The notes: generated by a model not told the origin, from the sequence alone. 64,000 nucleotides of DNA from an uncultured Sphingomonadaceae bacterium (GCA_947493215.1 CANLQE010000001.1:62001-126000), one strand, 5' to 3'. Numbered from the stretch's first letter, positions 43,762 through 53,334 are shown. Numbers and translations: made by a program.

Positions 43762-46680
43762 TCAGTCTTGACCGACTGCCGAATCGTTTGAACTGCTTGC
43801 CTTACTAACATCGGTGTTACCAGCTTCATAGCCGCGATATTCAATCGGCATATCAAGCGCTTCCAGCTGCGTCTTGATCTTGTCTGCATCGCCGACAATC
43901 ACCCAGGTAAATTTGTCGGGATCAATCGCACTCGCCATGGCTTTGTTGAGATCGTCAGCCGTCAACGCTTTGTAACGATCAGCTACGATTTCGGCATAGT
44001 TGGACGGACGCTTGAACATCACATCCCCTTGCATCTGGCCCAGCACCCGGCGTGATTGCTCAAACTGTCCTGGCAGCTGACGAACGTTCCCATTGATGGT
44101 GCGCTCCAGTTCGGCCTGCGTCACGCCTTTGTCACCGAGAAAGTCCTTCACTTGGCTCATGATGGCTGCAACCGCCGGACCCGTTTGATTGGTCTGAACC
44201 GGCGCGCGCATTATATAGGGCACATCATGTTCGCCGCGCAAAAGGCTGTTGCGGGTACCATAGCTCCACCCCTTGGTCTCACGCAGATCCATATTAATCC
44301 GCGACAGGAAGTTCCCGCCCAAAACTTCATTGGCAGCATTCAACGTCAGCAGATCATCGGTTCCCTTATAGGGCAGAACTTGCCCGGCAAGGATCATCGA
44401 CTGCGGTGAATTGGCACGATGAATGACAATGATTTTACCTTGAGCTTCTGGAATCGGCGCATCGAAATTTTTCGCTGGCGCGGCTTGCCCTTCGACCGAC
44501 CACTGGCCAAAGCGCATTTCCAGTTTCTCCAGCAGCGCCTGACGGTCAATCTGGCCAACCGCAAAAATGGTCGCATTTTCAGGGCGCATCCAGCTTTGAT
44601 GGAAATTGACCAGATCATCACGGGTGATCGCGGCAACCGATGCTTTGGTACCATTGCCAGATAGTCCGCGACCATAAGGGTGCGCGTCACCAAATAATAG
44701 CGGCGGCAAAGCATTGGTCGCCACGCTGCGGGGATTGCTTTCTTCCCGATCGATAGCGGTCAATTGCTGGACCCGGATGCGTTCCATATCATCCGTCTTA
44801 AAGGCCGGATTTTTGACGATATCGGCCATGAGGTCGAGCGACGCGTCAAGATTGGGATTAACCGCACTGAGATTAACGCTGGTTCGGTCGCGCCCGCCGC
44901 CGACGCTGACACCTGCGCCCAAACGCTCTTGTTGCTCAGCAATTTGTACCGAAGTCAGGCTAGTCGTGCCTTCCTCCATCATGGCCGTGACAAAATTATG
45001 CAGGCCAATTTTATCGACGGGGTCAGCGGTTGCTCCGGCGTCGAATGACAGGTTCACGCGCGTCATCGGCACCGCGTCGCGACGGGCAAAATAAACTTTG
45101 ATTCCGTTAGACAATGTCGATGTCTCGACATCCGGGAAATCAACATTGGGGACTTCTCCAACGGGCGGAAGAGAGGACCGATCCACCGTCACCGTTCCAA
45201 TTTCTTCGCCATCGTCTTGCATATAAAAAGCCGGAGACGTGAGCGTTCCGGTGCGTGCGCCTTTGCCCGAATCAACTTCCTGATAGGCTTCGCGTTCCCC
45301 CGGTATCACCCTGATGCCAACAACAGGCCGAGTCAGCCATTTCTTCATCGCTGCCGTTACGGATGCCGGCGTCGTCGAAGCCAGGCGCTCCAGTTCCTTC
45401 TTATAATATTTCGGATCATCGGAATAAAGCTCGCCCTTGGCCAGTGCCGACGCCTTTCCACTAAATCCGCCGACTTGTTCTAACCCGGCAATTCGCGAGG
45501 CTGCATCGCGCGTGGCAACACGTTGCACTTCATCTTCGGTAGGACCAGTTTGAATATAGTCCGCAATAATATCGTCCAACCGCTTGGCAACGACATCTGC
45601 ATCTTCACCCGGCTTCACATCAGCCTGGATTTGCACGAGACTGCCATGGACGAAGGGCAGGACAAAAGCCGATACCGCCACCGCATTTTTTTCTTCGCGG
45701 ACCATGATATTGTCGAGCCGCGAACTCGCCAGACCGCCGAGCACCGCCATACCGACATCAAGCGGTGTGTAATCGGGATCGTTCAAACCCGGCACCACCC
45801 AGTTGCGATAGATACGTGTGGTCGCGACCTTGTCTTTCATCACGTCGAAAATCGGCTCGTCCAATGTCGGTAATTCCGGGTTTAATTCCGGAATCGGCTT
45901 GCCCTTTGCAATTGCACCAAACCATTTTTCAACCAATGGCTTGGCTGCTGCTGCATCAATATCGCCGGCGAGTACCAATATCGCGTTATTTGGGCCGTAA
46001 TGATCGGTGAACCATTGCTTCATATCATCCAGCGAAGCCGCTTCCAAATCTTCGAGCGACCCGATCGTATCATGACCATAAGGATGGCCTTCCCCTGGGA
46101 AGAGCAACTCGGTCTGGCGATAGCCGACCAGACCATAAGGTTGATTGTCGCCTTGACGTTTTTCGTTGGAAACCACACCGATCTGGTTATCGAGCTTCTC
46201 TTGCGTCACGGCGTTGAGCAGATGCCCCATACGGTCGCTTTCAAGGAACAGTGCTACTTCCAAAGCGGATTTTGGAACCGTCTGGAAATAGTTGGTCCGG
46301 TCGAGCCAAGTCGTACCATTTAAATCGGTTGCCCCGATCTGACGCAGCGGCTCAAAATAGTCGCCCGGTGCATTTTCGGAACCATTGAACATAATATGCT
46401 CGAATAGGTGAGCATAGCCAGTCTTACCCTTAGGTTCATTAGCGGAACCAACACCATACCAGATGGACACTGCGACAATTGGGGCCTTGCGATCGGTGTG
46501 GACCAATACTTTAAGGCCATTATCGAGCGTGAAGCGCTCGTAGGGAATATCGACGGCGTCGACCAGTTCACTCACCGGAGCGGGTTTAGCGCTCTTATGG
46601 TCATCAGCAAAAGCCGGGGCGGCAAATGCCAAGGCGGTGGAGGTTAGCGCAATCGCGATTGTGCGGGAAAAACGTGGCAT
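43762..46680 (-). CDS. M16 family metallopeptidase, two-domain, exported
   Basis: A 972-residue exported zinc peptidase (pitrilysin/PqqL type) with a signal peptide (cleavage near AFAD). The N-terminal M16 unit carries the inverted zinc motif HxxEH (HLFEH near residue 90) plus a downstream Glu in the second helix; a second M16-like unit begins about residue 530 (TLSNGIKVYFARRDAVPM) and lacks the full motif, as expected for the inactive half. Such enzymes cleave peptides in the periplasm. The ATG at 46680 follows AGAGGAA; the frame upstream to 46968 is not coding-like. Confidence 0.9.
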   Translation of the reverse strand: MPRFSRTIAIALTSTALAFAAPAFADDHKSAKPAPVSELVDAVDIPYERFTLDNGLKVLVHTDRKAPIVAVSIWYGVGSANEPKGKTGYAHLFEHIMFNGSENAPGDYFEPLRQIGATDLNGTTWLDRTNYFQTVPKSALEVALFLESDRMGHLLNAVTQEKLDNQIGVVSNEKRQGDNQPYGLVGYRQTELLFPGEGHPYGHDTIGSLEDLEAASLDDMKQWFTDHYGPNNAILVLAGDIDAAAAKPLVEKWFGAIAKGKPIPELNPELPTLDEPIFDVMKDKVATTRIYRNWVVPGLNDPDYTPLDVGMAVLGGLASSRLDNIMVREEKNAVAVSAFVLPFVHGSLVQIQADVKPGEDADVVAKRLDDIIADYIQTGPTEDEVQRVATRDAASRIAGLEQVGGFSGKASALAKGELYSDDPKYYKKELERLASTTPASVTAAMKKWLTRPVVGIRVIPGEREAYQEVDSGKGARTGTLTSPAFYMQDDGEEIGTVTVDRSSLPPVGEVPNVDFPDVETSTLSNGIKVYFARRDAVPMTRVNLSFDAGATADPVDKIGLHNFVTAMMEEGTTSLTSVQIAEQQERLGAGVSVGGGRDRTSVNLSAVNPNLDASLDLMADIVKNPAFKTDDMERIRVQQLTAIDREESNPRSVATNALPPLLFGDAHPYGRGLSGNGTKASVAAITRDDLVNFHQSWMRPENATIFAVGQIDRQALLEKLEMRFGQWSVEGQAAPAKNFDAPIPEAQGKIIVIHRANSPQSMILAGQVLPYKGTDDLLTLNAANEVLGGNFLSRINMDLRETKGWSYGTRNSLLRGEHDVPYIMRAPVQTNQTGPAVAAIMSQVKDFLGDKGVTQAELERTINGNVRQLPGQFEQSRRVLGQMQGDVMFKRPSNYAEIVADRYKALTADDLNKAMASAIDPDKFTWVIVGDADKIKTQLEALDMPIEYRGYEAGNTDVSKASSSNDSAVGQD

Positions 46681-46813
46681 CCGGAAATTCCTCTTCAACA
46701 TATGGTATAGTTGGAAACTACTATGAACATGCGGACTTGTCGCGCAAGTCCTGTTTGATCTTCGACAAACAGTCGGCCAGCATCGACCAACAACAACGCA
46801 TTGGCAAAGGCGG

Positions 46814-47440
46814 TTATTTCTTTTTCCACCCCCAGAATAAATGACACGGCAATATATTCCATGCGGAATAGCCATTATCGATACGATCAAAATGCGGCGC
46901 CATGAAATCACGCGCGCGTTTGACAAATTGATAGACCAGAAAAGCGCCGCCCGGGCGCAGCGCGTCATAAGTCTCTTTTGCTATTTTGGGGCCCAGCTGA
47001 TTGGGTAAGGTGGAAAAGGGCAAGCCGGACAAGATATAGTCCGCCTTTTCATGTCCCAGATCCTGAATAATTTTCTGCACGTCGGCAGCCGAACCGTGAA
47101 TGGCATAGAAGCGGCTGTCGCCGATGCTTCTGCTCAAATAATCAATAAAATCAGGATTCAGATCGATGACGACCAACGTCGCATCAGGTTTCATCCGTTC
47201 CAGTACGGGGCGGCAAAATGTGCCCACTCCGGGGCCATATTCAACGAACAGGTCGCAGTCGTCCCAGTTAACCGGTTCCAGCATCTTCTTGATAGTTACG
47301 GTCGAAGACGGAATGATTGATCCCACCATCACCGGATGCTTTAGAAAACCTTTGAAGAACACGCCCCATGCACCAAATATCCGGGCTGCGCGCAGCTTGA
47401 TTCGGCCCCATATTGGCGCTTTTGCAATGCTGTTAGTCAA
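46814..47440 (-). CDS. phospholipid N-methyltransferase-like SAM methyltransferase
   Basis: A 208-residue class I methyltransferase of the PmtA/COG3963 type. Motif I is FVEYGPGVGTFCRP, followed by VVIDLNPDF, and an N-terminal amphipathic stretch (FFKGFLKHPVMVGSIIPSS) that may touch the membrane. Family members convert phosphatidylethanolamine to methylated forms and phosphatidylcholine. The start is TTG at 47440, with AGGAG seven bases upstream. Whether the cell makes phosphatidylcholine is not shown here. It is on the same strand as the M16 gene. Confidence 0.8.
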   Translation of the reverse strand: MTNSIAKAPIWGRIKLRAARIFGAWGVFFKGFLKHPVMVGSIIPSSTVTIKKMLEPVNWDDCDLFVEYGPGVGTFCRPVLERMKPDATLVVIDLNPDFIDYLSRSIGDSRFYAIHGSAADVQKIIQDLGHEKADYILSGLPFSTLPNQLGPKIAKETYDALRPGGAFLVYQFVKRARDFMAPHFDRIDNGYSAWNILPCHLFWGWKKK

Positions 47441-47544
47441 TCAAATTCTCCTGCTATCATCCGGCTGTCTTACTAAGCCAGAACAGTGACAGTTTCAAAC
47501 ATCTTCGCGCTTGTCCGAGGCTGAGAGAAGTTTAAAAGGGTGAC

Positions 47545-47892
47545 ATGGACTTGCACCCCCCTGGCTGTATTGCCGTAATCTTTTGCGCGCAGCGCACCGA
47601 AACTGATGGCGAAGCCTATGCGGCGGCAGCGGGCGTCATGAGCAATCTCGCAGCACAGCAAGCCGGCTATCTCGGACAGGATAGCAGCCGCTCGGAAGAC
47701 GGATTGGGCATTACCGTCAGCTATTGGGAAAATGATGCTGCCGCCAAGGCATGGCGCGATCACCCAGTCCACACCGCCATTCGCGACCAAGGCCGAGGCA
47801 AATGGTATGAAAGCTATACGCTGCATGTCGCGAAGATAGAACGCAGCTATGATTGGAATAAATCTGGGATTGAAAAAAATAGCGTGCCATAG
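47545..47892 (+). CDS. antibiotic biosynthesis monooxygenase-like (ABM fold) protein
   Basis: A 115-residue ABM/dimeric alpha-beta-barrel protein: GCIAVIFCAQRT, GYLGQDSSRSEDGLGITVSYWENDAAAKAWRDHPVH and RGKWYESYTLHVAKIERSY are the usual strand-helix pieces. Members oxidise quinone-like substrates or act as heme-handling proteins; no specific residues tell which. The MFS transporter gene starts 9 bases after its stop, so the pair is probably co-transcribed. Confidence 0.85.
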   Translation: MDLHPPGCIAVIFCAQRTETDGEAYAAAAGVMSNLAAQQAGYLGQDSSRSEDGLGITVSYWENDAAAKAWRDHPVHTAIRDQGRGKWYESYTLHVAKIERSYDWNKSGIEKNSVP

Positions 47893-47900
47893 GGGCGTTC

Positions 47901-49259
47901 ATGGCTGATTCTCCCGCACCATCAATGGCCGCCAAAAAGCATAAGCCGATCGACAGCACTCGCATGACGGTGTTGTTTGCGGTGATGCTTGTCACAGCGT
48001 CGGGCAATACGGCGATGCAGTCCATATTACCGACCATCGGGACGCAGCTAGACATTCCGGATTTCTGGGTCAGCGCCGCGTTCAGCTGGTCCGCTTTGCT
48101 GTGGGTTTATACCGCTCCCAAATGGGCGCGTTTGTCCGATCATCGCGGGCGCAAGGCATTGATGCGGCTGGGCATGATCGGCTTTACGTCGTCCATGGCC
48201 TTGGCTGGCCTTGCGCTCTTTCTCGGGCTGCTCGGCTGGTATAGCGCCATCTGGACCTTCATATTATTTGCGATTTTCCGAAGTCTTTATGGCGGACTAG
48301 GGTCCGCCGCTCCGCCTGCGGTTCAGGCTTATGTCGCTGCCCGTACAGCCCGTGCAGATCGCACCAAGGCGCTCTCGCTTATCTCCTCATCCTTTGGTCT
48401 GGGCACGATTGTTGGTCCCGCCATCGCGCCCTTGTTGATCCTGCCGGTACTGGGCCTGTCGAGTCCGATGTTTGCCTTTGCTCTTATCGGGATCGTTGTG
48501 ATGATCGCGCTGGCGCTTAAACTGCCCAATGATGATCCCGGTTTTGAAGCCCGCGGCGTTGTGACGTCGGAGCCTTATAGTGCAGCGCCATCAGCGGGCA
48601 GCCTGAAAGACGATGGTCATGAGGACCAACCGGTTGGAAAGCCGTCACCTGATGCCATACCGCCGCGACTGCGCTGGGGCGACAAGCGCATCAAACCATG
48701 GCTAATCACCGGCATCATGGGCGGTAATGCCCACGCGATTATATTGGGCGTTATCGGCTTTCTGGTGCTGGACCGGCTGGGATTGAGAGATGACCCGAAA
48801 ACCGCGATTGAGATGACCGGTATAGTCCTGATGTCCGGGGCAGCGGCGACCTTGCTGGCACAATGGGGCTTAATCCCGCTGCTGCAAATGGGACCACGGT
48901 CATCGGTATTGTGGGGCATGTTGCTCGCCGCCTTGGGCTGTCTCATCATCGGAATATCTCCCGATCTTTACGGTATCATCATCGGCTTTGCGGTCAGCTC
49001 GCTCGGCTTTGGCCTGTTCCGCCCGGGTTTTACCGCAGGGGCTTCATTGGCTGTAGACCGATCCGAACAAAATGGCGTGGCCGGGATAGTCGCGTCGGTA
49101 AACGGCATGGCCTTCATCGCCTCTCCAGCGCTGGGCGTGCTGATTTACACTTATTTCAGCGCGCTGCCCTTCTGGATAGCCGTCACCATGTGTTTGTTCA
49201 TCTTTGGCTGGGGCCTCAAAACGCTGAAGCTTGATGAAGCCCCTGACCTAGATCGCTAA
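47901..49259 (+). CDS. MFS transporter, multidrug-type
   Basis: A 452-residue major facilitator superfamily transporter with twelve hydrophobic segments. The loop after TM2 holds a typical ARLSDHRGRKALM (motif A); the middle loop (about 215-255) is polar. It resembles drug:H+ antiporters, but no drug can be inferred. It follows the ABM-fold gene closely and overlaps the CDC48 stop by 4 bases on the opposite strand (convergent). Confidence 0.88.
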   Translation: MADSPAPSMAAKKHKPIDSTRMTVLFAVMLVTASGNTAMQSILPTIGTQLDIPDFWVSAAFSWSALLWVYTAPKWARLSDHRGRKALMRLGMIGFTSSMALAGLALFLGLLGWYSAIWTFILFAIFRSLYGGLGSAAPPAVQAYVAARTARADRTKALSLISSSFGLGTIVGPAIAPLLILPVLGLSSPMFAFALIGIVVMIALALKLPNDDPGFEARGVVTSEPYSAAPSAGSLKDDGHEDQPVGKPSPDAIPPRLRWGDKRIKPWLITGIMGGNAHAIILGVIGFLVLDRLGLRDDPKTAIEMTGIVLMSGAAATLLAQWGLIPLLQMGPRSSVLWGMLLAALGCLIIGISPDLYGIIIGFAVSSLGFGLFRPGFTAGASLAVDRSEQNGVAGIVASVNGMAFIASPALGVLIYTYFSALPFWIAVTMCLFIFGWGLKTLKLDEAPDLDR

Positions 49260-51592
49260 AACTCGTGCTTGCTGTCGCGCACTGGCGTCAGCATGCCGGG
49301 GGAGACAAAGCCGATTGGTTCTGCCCGCATGGCATTTTGTTTCAGCGACGCCTCCATTTTGGAATATTCTTCCTCCATTTCCGGCGTGACCGAGGCACGG
49401 CTCTCTTTCAGCGCTTTCTCAAAATGCTTCATCGACACTTTCTCGACCAGCCCACCATATTCGCGCAACGCATAAAGTCCGGCACGGCGCACCAGGTCTT
49501 CCAGATCAGCACCGGAATAGCGTTCCGCCCGTTCGGCGATATCATCAAGGTCAACATCCTTGGCCATCGGCATTTTCGAGGTGTGGATCGCCAATATGCG
49601 ACGACGACCATCTTTTTCCGGAACCGGGACATAGACCAGCTCGTCAAAGCGGCCGGGCCGCAACAAGGCCGGGTCAACCAAACCGGGCCGATTGGTGGCG
49701 CCGATCAAGATGACCGACTGCATTTCTTCCAGCCCGTCCATTTCGGCCAAGATCGTGTTAACCACCCGTTCGGTCGCTTGCGGTTCGCCCATGCCACTCC
49801 CCCGCGCTGGGACTAGGCTGTCAATCTCATCGATAAACAATATCGTCGGAGCGACCTGCCGGGCCCGCGCGAAGAGACGCGCGATTTGTTGCTCGCTCTC
49901 GCCGTACCATTTCGACAAAAGGTCACTCGATTTGATCGCGATAAAATTGGCTTCAGCTTCCCGCGCGACCGCTTTGGCAAGCAAGGTCTTCCCGGTACCC
50001 GGCGGTCCATAGAGCAGGAATCCCTTGGCCGGACGGATACCCAGACGGATAAACGCTTCCGGGTTTTTCATGGGCAATTCAATGCCTTCTTTCAAACGCA
50101 TCTGTGCATCGTCCAGACCGCCAATATCTTCCCATCGCACATCAGGCATTTGCACCATCACCTCGCGCATAGCGGACGGTTGCACACGCTTGAGCGCCTC
50201 GACAAAATCATCGCGGCGGACCACGAGTTCCTCAAGCACTTCTGGCGGGACGGTTTCGGATTCCAGATCAAGCTTTGGCATGATCCGGCGAACAGCTTCA
50301 ATTGCGGCTTCGCGGGTTAAGGCAGCAAGATCAGCACCCACAAACCCATAGGTGGTGCGGGCCAGTTCGGTCAGATCGACGGCCGGCTCCAAAGGCATAC
50401 CGCGCGTGTGGATGCCCAAAATCTCTTTACGGCCTCGAACGTCGGGAACACCGACAACGATTTCGCGATCAAACCGGCCCGGACGGCGCAACGCTTCATC
50501 AATCGCCTCGGGACGATTGGTGGCCGCAATCACGACCAGATTGAGCCGCGATTCGAGGCCATCCATCAAGGTCAGCAACTGCGCCACCAGACGTTTCTCG
50601 GTTTCGCCCTGCACTTCGCCGCGTTTGGGCGCGATCGAATCGATTTCATCGATGAACAGGATCGATGGCGCAGCCTTGGTTGCCGCTTCAAAAACTTCGC
50701 GCAGCTTTTTCTCGGACTCGCCATAGGCCGAGCCCATGATTTCGGGCCCGTTGATCAGGAAAAACTCCGCATCACTTTCATTGGCGACCGCACGCGCCAG
50801 ACGGGTTTTGCCTGTCCCCGGAGGACCATGCAACAACACGCCGCGTGGCGGATCAACGCCAAGGCGCGTAAATAATTGCGGATAGCGCAACGGAAGCTCG
50901 ACCATCTCGCGCAGTTGATCAATCGTTTCATGCAGTCCGCCAACATCATCATAAGTCACATCCGCGCGGCGATGTTCGGTCGATTCCTCATATTCAGGAC
51001 GCAGCTCGACTTCGGTATTCTCGTCAATATGCACAAAGCCTTTGGGAACCGTGGATACCACCATCAGCCGGATTTGGGTCAGCGAAAAAGCCGGAGCCGC
51101 CAGCATTTGCTGCAATTGCGGCGGCATATCGCTACGGTCGACCTGCTGCTGGCCATGGGTTGCGACAAAATCGCCGGCATTTAAAGGACGCCCCATGAAG
51201 CTGCGTTTCAGACCAGCACCACTGCCATGCAGGCGCAAATCTTTTTGCGCCGGCGCAAAAATAACTTTCTTCGCAGCTTTTGATTCGACCTTACGGATTT
51301 CGACAAAATCGCCGGAGCCGACGCCAGCATTGGCGCGCTGCAAACCGTCAAGCCGAACGAAGTCCAATCCCTCATCTTCAGGATAAGGCAAGACAGCGCG
51401 CGCCGGTGTCGCCTGCTTGCCGCCTATCTCGACAACATCACCTTCCATCAGGCCCAATTTACTCAAATTGTCTCGTGACAGGCGCGCTAGGCCACGTCCG
51501 CTATCTTCCGGCCGCGCATTGGCGACTTGTAATTTGATCATCTGGGAATCGGATTCAGGTTCAGATGAGGAATCAGATTTGGGATCAGCCAT
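49256..51592 (-). CDS. bacterial CDC48-family AAA+ ATPase
   Basis: A 778-residue tandem AAA+ protein with the full p97/VAT architecture. Residues about 17-190 form the N-terminal double-psi barrel and the p97-N-like domain (IKLQVANARPEDSGRGLARL), then D1 with Walker A GPPGTGKT near 256 and Walker B ILFIDEIDSIAPKRG, and D2 with Walker A near 528 and ILFIDEIDSLVPARG. Both ATPase domains look intact, with second-region arginines in GRFDREIV and GRFDELVYV. The C-terminus (MLTPVRDSKHEF) has no HbYX proteasome-binding motif. Such proteins unfold protein complexes. The ATG follows CAGGAG. Confidence 0.93.
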   Translation of the reverse strand: MADPKSDSSSEPESDSQMIKLQVANARPEDSGRGLARLSRDNLSKLGLMEGDVVEIGGKQATPARAVLPYPEDEGLDFVRLDGLQRANAGVGSGDFVEIRKVESKAAKKVIFAPAQKDLRLHGSGAGLKRSFMGRPLNAGDFVATHGQQQVDRSDMPPQLQQMLAAPAFSLTQIRLMVVSTVPKGFVHIDENTEVELRPEYEESTEHRRADVTYDDVGGLHETIDQLREMVELPLRYPQLFTRLGVDPPRGVLLHGPPGTGKTRLARAVANESDAEFFLINGPEIMGSAYGESEKKLREVFEAATKAAPSILFIDEIDSIAPKRGEVQGETEKRLVAQLLTLMDGLESRLNLVVIAATNRPEAIDEALRRPGRFDREIVVGVPDVRGRKEILGIHTRGMPLEPAVDLTELARTTYGFVGADLAALTREAAIEAVRRIMPKLDLESETVPPEVLEELVVRRDDFVEALKRVQPSAMREVMVQMPDVRWEDIGGLDDAQMRLKEGIELPMKNPEAFIRLGIRPAKGFLLYGPPGTGKTLLAKAVAREAEANFIAIKSSDLLSKWYGESEQQIARLFARARQVAPTILFIDEIDSLVPARGSGMGEPQATERVVNTILAEMDGLEEMQSVILIGATNRPGLVDPALLRPGRFDELVYVPVPEKDGRRRILAIHTSKMPMAKDVDLDDIAERAERYSGADLEDLVRRAGLYALREYGGLVEKVSMKHFEKALKESRASVTPEMEEEYSKMEASLKQNAMRAEPIGFVSPGMLTPVRDSKHEF

Positions 51593-51701
51593 TGGGGGAT
51601 ATACTCCTGCCGTTCTTATTGTTTCCAATAAGATAGGGAGCTGGCTTCCATTATGCGACCCTGAATTTGACAAGCCCGTCGAGCAGAGCAGGGTTTCAGA
51701 C

Positions 51702-51732
51702 AAAAAAAAGGCCAATCCCGAAGGACTGGCCT
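51702..51732 (-). terminator. orphan minus-strand terminator upstream of the CDC48 gene
   Basis: Stem AGGCCA/TGGCCT with a second pair TCC/GGA and loop CGAA (51709-51732), followed on the minus strand by eight T (complement of 51702-51709). It lies about 117 bases before the CDC48 start codon in the 343-base gap to the LysR gene. No clear gene precedes it on the minus strand, so it may attenuate CDC48 transcription or end a small RNA. Confidence 0.6.
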
Positions 51733-51935
51733 ATAAAAGTTTTTAGGAGAGGATGCCTGAAAGGCGAGTTCTATTTGGCCGAGAATCATTTATGTTGCAA
51801 GTGCGAAAAGAACATCGCGAGTTGCACGTTATGCAACCTTATATTTGTTTTAGGGTAGCTATTTAGCCAGTCTATGCGGATTTGATGCAGTTTTGCGTTG
51901 CACAATTCGCATTTAACTCCGATATCAACCGCACC

Positions 51936-52814
51936 ATGCGACGTCTCCCTCCCCTTCGCTCCTTGGAAGCCTTTATCCGGGTCGCCCGACTCGGCTCTTC
52001 CAAGGCGGCTGCCGCCGAATTGGCGCTATCCGCCCCTGCTTTGAGTCGCCGAATCAAATCGCTCGAAGAGCATATCGGAAAATCGCTATTTGAACGCCGC
52101 AACCAATCAATGGTCCTTAACGACGATGGGCAATTGCTACTTGATGCTGTGGCGCCTGCGATGGAAACCATTGGCGAAGCTGTCGATCAAATGACGGTCA
52201 GCGGCGGCGATTTGCGCCTTCGCTTGGGCGTTCTCCCACTTTTTGGTGCCACGCGTCTGGTGCCCCGGTTGCCAGAGCTTAGAAAGCTCTATCCCAAGCT
52301 GCATATTGATGTGGACACTTCTACCCATGCTGAAAATATGCTGGGAGATGTGATTGATGCGGCGATCATCATCGCTGACCACGTCGATCCCAATCTGTAT
52401 GCGGTCAAGCTGGATAGCAACAAGGTTTATGCCATCGCGGCCGCCGATCTTGTCAATGGTGCCAATGCAATCAAAACACCGGAAGATTTGCAGGATCACA
52501 ATATCCTTATCCACAGCGATATGGCCAAAGCCTTTGATCGCTGGAAGGAAGCAGTAGGCCTGCCAAACCTCGATCCCGCTAGCATCGATCATATGAATAG
52601 CGGTCCGTTGATGCTCGAGGCCGCTGCCCAGGGCCTCGGCGTAGCGATCATGCACGGCGGCCATTTTTCAGACGCCAACGACCCGCGCCTCGCACGATTA
52701 TTCGATTATGATATCGACAGTCCTTATTCCTATTGGTTCGTGTGTCGGAAACGGGACAAGAAAAACCGCGCAGTGCGAATATTCCACGATTGGGTTGTAA
52801 AAGCAGGGCTTTAA
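51936..52814 (+). CDS. LysR family transcriptional regulator (GcvA-like)
   Basis: A 292-residue LysR-type regulator. The helix-turn-helix spans about 5-60 (LPPLRSLEAFIRVARLGSSKAAAAELALSAPALSRRIKSLE, reported here by its start and end motifs only in meaning), and the effector domain covers about 90-290 with GVAIMHGGHF near 250. I chose the ATG giving MRRLPPLRSL because GcvA/AmpR-type members start there. No obviously divergent target gene is near; the closest divergent unit is CDC48. The effector is unknown. Confidence 0.85.
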   Translation: MRRLPPLRSLEAFIRVARLGSSKAAAAELALSAPALSRRIKSLEEHIGKSLFERRNQSMVLNDDGQLLLDAVAPAMETIGEAVDQMTVSGGDLRLRLGVLPLFGATRLVPRLPELRKLYPKLHIDVDTSTHAENMLGDVIDAAIIIADHVDPNLYAVKLDSNKVYAIAAADLVNGANAIKTPEDLQDHNILIHSDMAKAFDRWKEAVGLPNLDPASIDHMNSGPLMLEAAAQGLGVAIMHGGHFSDANDPRLARLFDYDIDSPYSYWFVCRKRDKKNRAVRIFHDWVVKAGL

Positions 52815-52939
52815 ACGACGAAGTGTGCCAGTTTAACTGTCACCCTCCATGACGTTATTCCAATTTTATGATAAATAACTGAAATCGTCACGCGTTTCCG
52901 GCAACTATTGTCGTAAAACCAAATATTTGGGAACCATAA

Positions 52940-52954
52940 TACGAATCTTTCGTA
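52940..52954 (+). promoter_or_regulatory. inverted repeat upstream of the small exported protein
   Basis: TACGAA-TCT-TTCGTA is a perfect inverted repeat 37 bases before the start of the 84-residue protein gene, with a -10-like TAATAT (52953-52958) overlapping its 3' end. It could be an operator or a leader hairpin. No regulator is assigned. Confidence 0.35.
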
Positions 52955-52990
52955 ATATAGTTTTCCTCGATAAAATATTGGAGAAAATGC

Positions 52991-53245
52991 ATGCGTTTCA
53001 ATACTTTGGCTGCCTTAGCAGCTCTATCCCTCTCGACAGCACCGGTTATGGCGCAGTCACAAGCGGTCGCTCCTGTGACCAGTGCAAGCGTTGAGCGTGT
53101 TTCTGCGACTCAGGAACAGGCGAATAATCTAGGCGGCGGCAGCGACACCATCATCGCCGTACTGGCCGGCGCTATTGCTGTTGGATTTATAACACTGACC
53201 GTAATCAACAACGATGACGACGACGATACACCGACAAGCCCCTGA
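52991..53245 (+). CDS. small exported protein with transmembrane segment and acidic tail
   Basis: An 84-residue protein: signal peptide (cleavage near VMAQ), a polar segment (QAVAPVTSASVERVSATQEQ), a Gly-rich turn, one hydrophobic helix (IIAVLAGAIAVGFITLTVI) and a Asp-rich C-terminus (NNDDDDDTPTSP). The GGAGAA site before the ATG supports translation. Small proteins with this glycine-hydrophobic-acidic layout are frequent in sphingomonads; I know no function. It has its own terminator. Confidence 0.7.
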   Translation: MRFNTLAALAALSLSTAPVMAQSQAVAPVTSASVERVSATQEQANNLGGGSDTIIAVLAGAIAVGFITLTVINNDDDDDTPTSP

Positions 53246-53292
53246 CAGAAGTGAAAGCGAATTTCACTTCACACCCGCGATAATCCCTTAAG

Positions 53293-53318
53293 ATCAGGCC
53301 CTGTTTTCAGGGCCTGAT
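53293..53318. terminator. intrinsic terminator between two convergent genes
   Basis: Perfect 10-bp stem ATCAGGCCCT/AGGGCCTGAT with loop GTTTTC, followed by TTTGCATT. It lies between the 84-residue protein gene and the convergent Mpl-like gene (ends 53335). Confidence 0.75.
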
Positions 53319-53334
53319 TTGCATTCGATGGGTC

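Noticed and set aside
51667-51858. Plus-strand ORF with CCKCEKN...CTLC resembling a zinc ribbon
   Set aside because: It starts inside the CDC48 leader and runs through the terminator with no ribosome-binding site; the cysteines look coincidental.
51753-51866. 37-codon ORF on the plus strand between CDC48 and the LysR gene
   Set aside because: The only Shine-Dalgarno-like site (AGGAGAGG) sits three bases or less before the ATG, and the peptide has no recognisable features.
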